The notes beneath the pieces are model-generated. The model saw nothing but the letters and a program-made list of their open reading frames with translations. It did no database searches and had not been told where the DNA came from. Below, piece after piece: positions 14,095-20,924 of a DNA stretch of 30,485 nucleotides. The first letter of the stretch is position 1. The number at the start of each line of letters is the position of its first letter. Location of the stretch: assembly GCA_902489295.1 (NCBI GenBank), contig CABTZM010000002.1:1-30485 (forward strand), read 5' to 3'. The translations under genes and the position numbers were made by a program. The DNA comes from an uncultured Collinsella sp. (GTDB taxonomy: Bacteria > Actinomycetota > Coriobacteriia > Coriobacteriales > Coriobacteriaceae).

Positions 14095-15609
14095 ATGGAG
14101 AACATCAGCTACGAGACGCTCGAGAAGATCGGCTACGAGGGCTACGTGCTGCCTAAGGACCCCCCCGAGAAGGTCCTGCAGTTTGGCGAGGGCAACTTCC
14201 TGCGCGCTTTCGTGGACCGCTTCTTTGACATGGGCAACGAGGCTACCGGCTGGAACGGCAAAGTCGTCATGGTGCAGCCCATCAGCGGTGCCTTTGGCTT
14301 TGCCGACGGCATCAATGCCCAGGACGACCTGTACACCGTGCTGGTGCGCGGCAAGGAGAACGGCAACACGGTTGATGAGTCCCGCGTGATCAGCGCTTGC
14401 AGCCGCTGCCTCAACCCGTACCGCGAGGACGACTACCGCGCCGTCATGGAGGTCGCCGTCTCCGATGACCTGGAGATCATCGTCTCCAACACCACCGAGG
14501 CCGGCATCGCCTACGACCCGTCCTGCAAGGCCGACGACATGCCGCCCGCGAGCTTCCCCGCTAAGCTGGTCCAGGTCCTCCACACCCGCTGGGCTGCCGG
14601 CAAGCCGGGCGTCATCGTGCTCGCCTGCGAGCTCGTCGACCACAACGGCGAGGAGCTGCTGCGCATCATGAACCAGTACGTGAGCGACTGGGGCTGGGAG
14701 GACGAGTTCTCGCAGTGGATGGCCAACGACTGCACCATCTGCACCACGCTCGTCGACACCATCGTCCCCGGCCGCATCCGCGACCCCAAGGAGGCCGCTG
14801 CGGTTGCCGAGCGTCTGGGCTACGAGGATCCCTTCCTGGCCGTGCGCGAGCCCTTCCAGATGTGGGGCATCCAGGGTGATGAGTCGCTCAAGGAGCGTCT
14901 GCCTTTCGTGAAGGCCGGCCTGCCGGGCGTCTTTGTGACTCCCGATGTCACCCCGTACAAGAAGCGCAAGGTCCGCATCCTCAACGGCGCCCACACTGCC
15001 TTTGTTCCGGGCTCTTGGGTTGCCGGCTTTGACATCGTGCGCGACTGCATGCACGACGAGACCATCCGCGGCTTTATGAACACCATGCTCTACGACGAGG
15101 TCATCCCGACGCTTGCCGCCGACCTGGATGTCGAGGACTGCAAGGCGTTTGCCGCCGCCGTCGAGAACCGCTTCGATAATCCGTTTATCGACCACGCGCT
15201 GCTCTCCATCTGCCTCAACTCCACTGCCAAGTGGCGCGCCCGTGACCTGCCCACGCTCAAGGACTACGTTGCCGAGACCGGCAACCTGCCCAAGTGCCTG
15301 TCCACGAGCCTGGCCACGCTCATCGCGTTCTACACGCAGGAGCTCGTTGCCCGCGAGGGCGACGGCCTGCACCTGCGTCGCGCCGACGGCGCCGAGTACA
15401 CCGCTCAGGACGACGCCTTCGTGCTCGATTTCTACGCCGCCCACGCCGGCGTCGACGATGCTGAGCTCGTGCACGACGTGCTCACCAACGAGCAGATGTG
15501 GGGCGAGGACCTGACTCAGATTGCCGGCCTTGAGGAGTTTGTCGTCAACGCGCTCGCCGTCGTTCGCGCCGAGGGCGTCAAGCAGGCATTCGCCAACGCC
15601 CAGGCCTAA
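14095..15609 (+). CDS. uxaB: tagaturonate reductase (altronate oxidoreductase)
   Basis: It reduces D-tagaturonate to D-altronate with NADH, the second step of galacturonate breakdown. The 504-residue protein belongs to the mannitol dehydrogenase family; E. coli UxaB has 483 residues. The N-terminal VLQFGEGNFLRAF (about 27-39) is the nucleotide-binding signature of the UxaB branch. KKRKVRILNGAHT (289-301) carries the catalytic-site Lys, Asn297 and His300 of the family. Fructuronate reductase UxuB has a different N-terminal signature, and the neighbours uxaC and uxaA support UxaB. ATG 14095 follows AAGGAG. The gene is in the same orientation as uxaC, with a 96-bp gap that holds a hairpin. Confidence 0.94.
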   Translation: MENISYETLEKIGYEGYVLPKDPPEKVLQFGEGNFLRAFVDRFFDMGNEATGWNGKVVMVQPISGAFGFADGINAQDDLYTVLVRGKENGNTVDESRVISACSRCLNPYREDDYRAVMEVAVSDDLEIIVSNTTEAGIAYDPSCKADDMPPASFPAKLVQVLHTRWAAGKPGVIVLACELVDHNGEELLRIMNQYVSDWGWEDEFSQWMANDCTICTTLVDTIVPGRIRDPKEAAAVAERLGYEDPFLAVREPFQMWGIQGDESLKERLPFVKAGLPGVFVTPDVTPYKKRKVRILNGAHTAFVPGSWVAGFDIVRDCMHDETIRGFMNTMLYDEVIPTLAADLDVEDCKAFAAAVENRFDNPFIDHALLSICLNSTAKWRARDLPTLKDYVAETGNLPKCLSTSLATLIAFYTQELVAREGDGLHLRRADGAEYTAQDDAFVLDFYAAHAGVDDAELVHDVLTNEQMWGEDLTQIAGLEEFVVNALAVVRAEGVKQAFANAQA

Positions 15610-15619
15610 ATCCTTTTGT

Positions 15620-15645
15620 GCGCCCGCCGGCCAACCGGTGGGCGC
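15620..15645 (+). terminator. hairpin between uxaB and uxaA
   Basis: GCGCCCGCCGG (15620-15630) pairs with 15635-15645 over 11 positions with one G-T wobble and a 4-nt loop. A TTTTT run comes only 7 nt later (15653-15657), so it is a weak terminator at best and may instead shape message stability. Confidence 0.45.
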
Positions 15646-15687
15646 CGTTCGATTTTTGCTCAACCTGTAGGGTTAGGACTCTTTGTA

Positions 15688-17172
15688 ATGAACACTATCC
15701 AGATCAATCCGGCCGACAACGTGATCGTTGCGCTGTCGCCGCTCGCCAAGGGTACCGCCGTCGCGGTCCCCGGCGTGGGCGAGGTCGTGGCCGTGGAGGA
15801 TATCCCGCAGGGCCACAAGATGGCCGTGCGCGCGATTGCCGCGGGGGAGGACGTCATCAAGTACGGCCTGCCCATCGGACACGTGACGGGCGATATCCAG
15901 CCCGGTCAGTGGCTCCACACGCACAATGTGAAGACCAACCTTTCGGGTGAGGTCGAGTACACCTACAACCCCACGCATCCGGTCGTGGATCCCGTTGAGC
16001 CCGAGACTTTTATGGGCTTCCGCCGCGCCGACGGCCGTGCCGCCACGCGCAACGAGCTGTGGATCATCCCCACGGTCGGCTGCGTCAACGAGGTTGCACG
16101 TGCCATGTGCGAGCAGGCTCAGGATCTGGTCGAGGGCTCGCTCGAGGGCGTCTATTACTTCCCGCATCCTTTCGGCTGCTCGCAGACCGGTGCCGACCAC
16201 GCCCAGACGCGTCGTCTGCTGGTAGCGCTCTCGCGTCACCCCAATGCGGCGGGCGTGCTGTTCCTGTCGCTCGGTTGCGAAAACTGCACGCACCAGCAGG
16301 TGCTTGACGAGCTCGGTGACTTCGATCACGAACGCGTCCGTTTCCTCACCTGCCAAGACGTTGCCGATGAGCAGGTCGAGGGCCACAAGATCCTTGCCGA
16401 GCTGGCCAACCTTGCCAAGCAGGCTAAACGCGAGCCCATTCCGGCTTCCGAGCTGGTCATTGGCCTTAAGTGCGGCGGCTCCGACGGCCTTTCGGGCATT
16501 ACCGCCAACCCCACGATCGGTCGCGTGAGCGATATGGTCGTCGCGCGGGGCGGCACGTCGGTGCTGACCGAGGTGCCCGAGATGTTCGGTGCCGAGAGCA
16601 TCCTGCTCGACCGCTGCGAGAACGAGCAGGTCTTTAACGCCGCCTCCGACATGCTCAACGGCTTTAAGGACTACTTCATCAGCCACGGTGAGGTCGTCTA
16701 CGAAAACCCGAGCCCCGGCAACAAGGACGGTGGAATCACCACGCTCGAGGACAAGAGCTGCGGCTGCGTGCAAAAGGGCGGCTCCGCGCCCATCGTCGAC
16801 GTGCTGCCGTACGCCGGCCAGGCCACCAAGCATGGCTTGAATATGCTGTGCGGCCCGGGCAACGATATGGTGTCGACCACGGCGCTCACCGCTGCCGGTT
16901 GCCATGTGATCCTGTTCTCCACTGGCCGTGGTACGCCGTTTGGCGCGCCGGCGCCCACCCTCAAGGTATTCACCAACCAGCGCCTGTGCGACCACAAGGC
17001 CAACTGGATGGACTTTAACGCCGGTGTGGTGGCTACGGGCGAGCATACGCTCGACGAGGCTGCCGGTGACCTGTATCAGCTGGTGCTGGATACGGCGAGC
17101 GGCAAGCTCACGAGTGCCGAGCGTCGCGGCTGCCACGAGATCAGCATCTGGAAGGACGGCGTCTGCCTGTAG
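15688..17172 (+). CDS. uxaA: altronate dehydratase
   Basis: It dehydrates D-altronate to 2-keto-3-deoxy-D-gluconate, the third step of the pathway. The 494 residues match E. coli UxaA (495). An N-terminal SAF domain (about 1-90, with GHKMAVRAIAAGEDVIKYG) is followed by the iron-dependent UxaA-family dehydratase domain. Conserved cysteines that may bind iron appear in GCENCTHQQ (Cys197, Cys200) and KCGGSDGLSG (Cys262). I choose ATG 15688, where similarity to UxaA begins (MNTIQINPADN), with a modest AGGA site upstream; an upstream in-frame TTG at 15616 lies before the hairpin and has no family similarity. A strong terminator follows. KdgK and KdgA, needed next, are not in the window. Confidence 0.95.
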   Translation: MNTIQINPADNVIVALSPLAKGTAVAVPGVGEVVAVEDIPQGHKMAVRAIAAGEDVIKYGLPIGHVTGDIQPGQWLHTHNVKTNLSGEVEYTYNPTHPVVDPVEPETFMGFRRADGRAATRNELWIIPTVGCVNEVARAMCEQAQDLVEGSLEGVYYFPHPFGCSQTGADHAQTRRLLVALSRHPNAAGVLFLSLGCENCTHQQVLDELGDFDHERVRFLTCQDVADEQVEGHKILAELANLAKQAKREPIPASELVIGLKCGGSDGLSGITANPTIGRVSDMVVARGGTSVLTEVPEMFGAESILLDRCENEQVFNAASDMLNGFKDYFISHGEVVYENPSPGNKDGGITTLEDKSCGCVQKGGSAPIVDVLPYAGQATKHGLNMLCGPGNDMVSTTALTAAGCHVILFSTGRGTPFGAPAPTLKVFTNQRLCDHKANWMDFNAGVVATGEHTLDEAAGDLYQLVLDTASGKLTSAERRGCHEISIWKDGVCL

Positions 17173-17204
17173 GGGCAAGCGCATCCGAGCATAGTTCCTA
17201 TATA

Positions 17205-17241
17205 ACGGTCCCGCCGGGAGTAGTCCCGGCGGGACCGTTTT
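17205..17241 (+). terminator. intrinsic terminator of the uxaCBA operon
   Basis: A perfect 15-bp stem (17205-17219 / 17224-17238) with tetraloop GTAG and TTTT at 17238-17241. A strong rho-independent terminator. Confidence 0.93.
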
Positions 17242-17273
17242 GCTTACGGTGTGCATGAAAAGGAAATCACAAT

Positions 17274-17285
17274 AAACGTTCACCT
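17274..17285. promoter_or_regulatory. distal imperfect galacturonate operator
   Basis: AAACGTTCACCT matches the right half and centre of the uxaC operators but has a degraded left half. It lies 121 bp upstream of the main transporter operator, so it could be an auxiliary site for looping. Confidence 0.45.
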
Positions 17286-17350
17286 TTCTTCTATTTGTCC
17301 AATATGACACCTTTACCAGCAAAAAATAGGGCCATGGGCCTCAAATGTGT

Positions 17351-17377
17351 CCGTTCGGCGGTAAAAATCGACCGTTC
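17351..17377 (+). promoter_or_regulatory. CCGTT-N16-CCGTTC tripartite element (transporter copy)
   Basis: CCGTT (17351-17355), AAATC (17365-17369) and CCGTTC (17372-17377) have spacing identical to the uxaC and lacZ copies. The element ends 22 bp before the predicted -35. Confidence 0.6.
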
Positions 17378-17392
17378 GGGGATAATATGCAA

Positions 17393-17404
17393 GTGAACGT
17401 TCAC
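17393..17404. promoter_or_regulatory. galacturonate operator 1 at the transporter promoter
   Basis: A perfect GTGAACGTTCAC palindrome. The predicted -35 TTCACC (17400-17405) overlaps its right half, exactly as at uxaC. Confidence 0.82.
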
Positions 17405-17428
17405 CTCGCGTAAAGAATCACGCATAAT
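17400..17428 (+). promoter_or_regulatory. predicted promoter of the transporter operon
   Basis: -35 TTCACC (17400-17405), 17-bp spacer, -10 CATAAT (17423-17428). It lies between the two operators. Confidence 0.58.
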
Positions 17429-17433
17429 CTAGC

Positions 17434-17446
17434 TAAACGTTCACCC
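17434..17446. promoter_or_regulatory. galacturonate operator 2 at the transporter promoter
   Basis: TAAACGTTCACCC, with a good right half and centre and a degenerate left half. Its centre is 40 bp from operator 1, close to the 38 and 41 bp spacings at uxaC and GH105. Confidence 0.65.
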
Positions 17447-17523
17447 TGAACGCCACGCAGACAGACGTCGGTGTGGACTCCAATGTCTTGTTCAAAGACA
17501 ATCGAGAAAAGAGAGGGAGCTCG

Positions 17524-19083
17524 ATGACTAACAAGATCGGTAAAAAGCGCAAGATCACATTCTGGACGCGCTTGGGCTTTGGTATGGGCGGCATGCTCAA
17601 CTCCGGTGCCCTGAGCTTTACGCACAGCTATATGGTGCTGTTCCTGTCAACGGAGTGCGGCCTGTCCGCAGGCGAGGCGGCGCTCATCAGCTCGTTCGCC
17701 ATCTATCTCAACGCCATTCTTTGCCCGCTGATGGGTTTTGTGGCCGATAACTTCTATGCCACCAAGATCGGCCGCATCTTTGGTCGTCGCCGTTTCTGGA
17801 TCTTGCTGGCTATCCCGATGATGATCGCCGAGCCGCTCATCTTTGTGGCTACGCCGTTTGGCTTCCCGTACTACTTTGTGCTGTACCTGATCTACAACGT
17901 CGCGTACACGTTCTGCACCGCTAACCTGTCGCCGCTCACCATCGAGATGACCGACGACTTCAAGGAGCGTACGTACCTCACTGGCTATAAGCACCTCTTT
18001 GGTAACGCCGCCGGCTTCCTGATGGCAGCGCTCGTCGGCTTTGGCTTTGGCACCTTTGGCGAGACCAACCCGTTCAGCTATTTCATCATCGCTACGATCA
18101 ACGCTTCGGTCATGGCAATCTCGCTGCTCTGCGTGTACCTGTCCACGTGGGAGCACACCCCCGAGGAGGTCGCTCAGGAGAAGATCGAGAGCGTCGGCGA
18201 GGGTATCAAGAAGTTCTTCATCGACGTTGTCTCCACCTTCCGCAACAAGTCCTTCCGCAAGGTCCTGTATGCACAGGTCTCCACCAAGCTCGCTGCTGCC
18301 TGCTGGTCTGCCTGCCTGTCCTTCTTTATCGTCTACTGCCTGCAGATTCCTAAGTCCTATGAGTCCGTGATGGAGATGCCCGGCAAGGTCGTCGCTATCG
18401 TCTGCACCGCTATCTGGGTTGCCCTCATGGCCAAGAAGGGCTTCCACAAGTCTTGGTACCTGGCCAATGTCGGCTGCGCCGCGTGCATCGTCGCCTACAA
18501 CTACTTCGCCTTTGGTCAGATCAACGGCACCTCCACGGTCGCCATCGCCATGATCGCCTACCCCATCATCTTCGCCATCTGGAAGTTCTTCTACGTTGGC
18601 TTCCAGTATCTGCCCGATGTTCTGCTCAACTACATCCCCGATGTCGATGAGCTCATCACCCTGCGTCGTCGCGAGGGCATCTACAGCTCCGCACAGCAGC
18701 TCTGCCAGCAGATCGCCCAGGCTGTTGCCGTCAACGTATGGGCTATCGTCCTTGCTGCCTCCGGCTTCATTCAGACCGCCGGCAACAGCGATGCCGTGAC
18801 CCAGCCCGCCACCGTGCCTCTGTACATCTGCGGCTACATGCTCATCGGCTGCGCCGGCTTCTTCCTGCTCGCGGCCGTCCTTGCCCGCGGCATCAAGATT
18901 GACAAGGAGCAGTGCGACATCCTTTGCGACGAGATCCACCGTGTCAAGGAGGGTGGCAAGATGGCCGACGTCAAGCCCGAGGTCAAGGCGCTTTGCGAGG
19001 AGCTCTCCGGCTTTAAGTACGAGGACTGCTTCGCCCACAACAATGTTGGCTTCCAGGACGGCAGCGTAATTCCCGCCGAGTAG
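17524..19083 (+). CDS. GPH-family sugar:cation symporter (MFS), probable (oligo)galacturonide importer
   Basis: A 519-residue integral membrane protein with about 12 hydrophobic segments, of the glycoside-pentoside-hexuronide (MelB/GusB-like) family. Family marks are the N-terminal RLGFGMGGMLNSG, the loop GFVADN...GRIFGRRRFWIL after the second helix, and EMTDDFKERTYLTGYK near the middle. It should import uronides with a cation. Substrate is inferred from context: a galacturonate-type operator controls it, and GH28, pectin esterases and GH105 without signal peptides follow, so oligogalacturonides fit better than monomer alone. I choose ATG 17524 behind GAGGGAG rather than an in-frame GTG at 17473 that has no ribosome site. 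Confidence 0.88.
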   Translation: MTNKIGKKRKITFWTRLGFGMGGMLNSGALSFTHSYMVLFLSTECGLSAGEAALISSFAIYLNAILCPLMGFVADNFYATKIGRIFGRRRFWILLAIPMMIAEPLIFVATPFGFPYYFVLYLIYNVAYTFCTANLSPLTIEMTDDFKERTYLTGYKHLFGNAAGFLMAALVGFGFGTFGETNPFSYFIIATINASVMAISLLCVYLSTWEHTPEEVAQEKIESVGEGIKKFFIDVVSTFRNKSFRKVLYAQVSTKLAAACWSACLSFFIVYCLQIPKSYESVMEMPGKVVAIVCTAIWVALMAKKGFHKSWYLANVGCAACIVAYNYFAFGQINGTSTVAIAMIAYPIIFAIWKFFYVGFQYLPDVLLNYIPDVDELITLRRREGIYSSAQQLCQQIAQAVAVNVWAIVLAASGFIQTAGNSDAVTQPATVPLYICGYMLIGCAGFFLLAAVLARGIKIDKEQCDILCDEIHRVKEGGKMADVKPEVKALCEELSGFKYEDCFAHNNVGFQDGSVIPAE

Positions 19084-19106
19084 GGCAGGCGCATCGTCCA
19101 AACCAC

Positions 19107-19151
19107 AGGGCCGTGCCACCGGAGATCCACCGGCGGGTACGGCCCTTTTTT
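19107..19151 (+). terminator. terminator between transporter and GH28 gene
   Basis: The outer stem AGGGCCGT/ACGGCCCT (19107-19114 / 19139-19146) with further pairs inside is followed by TTTTTT. It should stop much of the transcription before the GH28 gene, yet no clear promoter or operator follows. A lone TAGTAT at 19161-19166 lacks a matching -35. Confidence 0.85.
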
Positions 19152-19197
19152 AAAAACGAGTAGTATGAACTTCTGATTACATTTGAGGGAGAGACCC

Positions 19198-20793
19198 ATG
19201 GAGACGAACGTTATCTGGCGCAATGCCCGCGCGGCCGTTATCGAGCTTGACGATGGCGGCTACTTTACCTGTGCCGATACGTGGGAGATCTTTGTCAACG
19301 ATGAGCCCGCCGGTACCACGAATACGGTCGAGACCTATGTCGATGGCCTGACCCCCGGCAAGCGCAACCTGATCCGCTTTGTCTGCGGCGAGCGCGAGTT
19401 GAGCGTAGGCGTCACCACGCCGGCGGAGCCCTTTACCATCAACGTTTGCGACTGCGGAGCCAAGGGCGATGCCGAGCACGATGACACCACTAATATCCAG
19501 GCTGCCATCATGGCCTGCCCCAAGGGCGGCCGCGTGCTGATTCCCGCCGGCAGCTACCGTATCAAGTCCCTCTTCCTTAAGAGCAATATCAACATCGAGC
19601 TTGCCGAGGGCGCGGTGCTGCTGGCCCGCCACGACCGCGCCGCGCTTGCCTACATTCCGGGTACGGTCGCGGGCGACGAGGGCGCCGGGTATGCCGGCAC
19701 CGACATGCTGCCCCTGGGCCGCTGGGAAGGCGAGAACTTTTCGACCTACTGTTCGACCTTTACGGGCCTGAGCGTGCACGACGTGTGCATCTATGGCCGC
19801 GGCGCCATCGACGGCCAGACCGATTTTGCCGAGGACAACTGGTGGAACAAGGACTTTAAGAACATCTTCCGTCCCGAGGAGGGCCGCGAGGTCGCCCGCC
19901 CGCGCATGATTTTCCTGTCCGAGTGCGAAAACGTGAGCCTTGCCGGCTTTACCGTGCGCAACAGCCCGGCGTGGAATATCCATCCCATTCTGTGCGAGCA
20001 CGTCGATGCCCTGTGCCTGTCCATCGAGGGTCCCAAGAACTCCCACAACACCGACGGTTTCGATCCCGAGAGCTGCGGTTTTGTCCGCATCCTTGGCTGT
20101 CAGTTCTCGGTGGGGGACGACTGCATCGCCATCAAGAGCGGCAAACTGGGCATTGAACCCGAGCTCCGTCCCGCCACGCACGACGTGCTGATCTCGCACT
20201 GCTACATGCACGACGGCCACGGCGCCGTGGTGCTGGGATCCGAGGCCGCCGGCGGCATCAAGGACCTCACCGTGAGCAAGTGCCTCTTTGAGCGCACCGA
20301 CCGCGGCCTGCGCGTCAAGACACGCCGCGGACGCGGCAAGGACGCCGTCAACGAGGGCATCACCTTCGAGCACATTCGCATGGATAAGGTGCTCACGCCC
20401 TTCGTGGTCAACTCGTTCTACTTCTGCGACAAGGACGGCAAGACCGACTACGTGCAGTCTCGCGAGGCGCTGCCCGTCGACGACCGTACGCCCGGCTTTG
20501 GCGCCACGACGTTTTGCGATATCGAGGCCACCAACTGCCATGCGGCCGCGGCCTATATCACGGGCCTTCCCGAGAGCAAGGTGACGCGCCTGACGTTCCA
20601 GGATGTCCATGTGACCTTTGCCGCCGATGCCGAGCCCTTTGTGCCGGCCATGGCCTGCGGCGTGGAGCCCATGGTGCGCCAGGGCATCATCGCGCAGAAC
20701 GTGAAAGTCCTCGACCTGCAGAACGTGCGCATCGAGGGTCAGGATGGCGACGAGCTGCAGCTGCAAAACGTCGACAAGGTTATCCGCGCGTAG
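19198..20793 (+). CDS. GH28 polygalacturonase (cytoplasmic, likely exo-acting)
   Basis: It hydrolyses alpha-1,4-galacturonan. The 531-residue protein is a right-handed beta-helix of family GH28 preceded by an FnIII-like N-terminal domain (about 1-80), as in bacterial exopolygalacturonases. All catalytic motifs are present: NTDGFD (Asp286 within 284-289), GDDC (Asp307, Asp308), GHG (His341) and RVKT (Arg372, Lys374). No signal peptide is seen, so it probably acts on imported oligogalacturonides. The start is ATG 19198, preceded by GAGGGAGAG; an in-frame TTG at 19183 overlaps that ribosome site. It follows the transporter, but a terminator lies between. Rhamnogalacturonan hydrolase activity is an alternative within GH28. 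Confidence 0.93.
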   Translation: METNVIWRNARAAVIELDDGGYFTCADTWEIFVNDEPAGTTNTVETYVDGLTPGKRNLIRFVCGERELSVGVTTPAEPFTINVCDCGAKGDAEHDDTTNIQAAIMACPKGGRVLIPAGSYRIKSLFLKSNINIELAEGAVLLARHDRAALAYIPGTVAGDEGAGYAGTDMLPLGRWEGENFSTYCSTFTGLSVHDVCIYGRGAIDGQTDFAEDNWWNKDFKNIFRPEEGREVARPRMIFLSECENVSLAGFTVRNSPAWNIHPILCEHVDALCLSIEGPKNSHNTDGFDPESCGFVRILGCQFSVGDDCIAIKSGKLGIEPELRPATHDVLISHCYMHDGHGAVVLGSEAAGGIKDLTVSKCLFERTDRGLRVKTRRGRGKDAVNEGITFEHIRMDKVLTPFVVNSFYFCDKDGKTDYVQSREALPVDDRTPGFGATTFCDIEATNCHAAAAYITGLPESKVTRLTFQDVHVTFAADAEPFVPAMACGVEPMVRQGIIAQNVKVLDLQNVRIEGQDGDELQLQNVDKVIRA

Positions 20794-20830
20794 GGTAGTG
20801 CTCCTGTACAAGTGAATACGGCATGTTGAG

Positions 20831-20866
20831 GCGTGCGACGGTCGGGTCTGCCCGGCTGTCGCACGC
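20831..20866 (+). repeat. hairpin between GH28 and the pectinesterase gene
   Basis: GCGTGCGAC (20831-20839) pairs perfectly with GTCGCACGC (20858-20866), with CGGG/CCCG pairing inside. No T tract follows, so it is more likely an RNA processing or stability hairpin than a terminator. Confidence 0.6.
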
Positions 20867-20924
20867 AATCTATAGGTGCCGGTATTGCACGGTGGGTGTT
20901 CTGTGACAGAAAGCGTAATGACAG

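Larger units (their letters stand above)
17242..17523. promoter_or_regulatory. regulatory region of the transporter operon
   Basis: The whole gap between uxaA and the transporter is 351 bp; after the terminator it holds three operator-like sites (centres 17277/8, 17398/9 and 17438/9), the CCGTT element and one promoter. No gene is seen. The stretch is more AT-rich than the flanking genes. Confidence 0.65.

Noticed and set aside
14068..15663. 531-codon open frame on the minus strand opposite uxaB
   Set aside because: Val/Gly/Leu-rich low-complexity translation with no domain; uxaB on the plus strand is complete and well supported.
15673..17322. 549-codon open frame on the minus strand opposite uxaA
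   Set aside because: A shadow of uxaA. The strong uxaA terminator and family motifs are on the plus strand.
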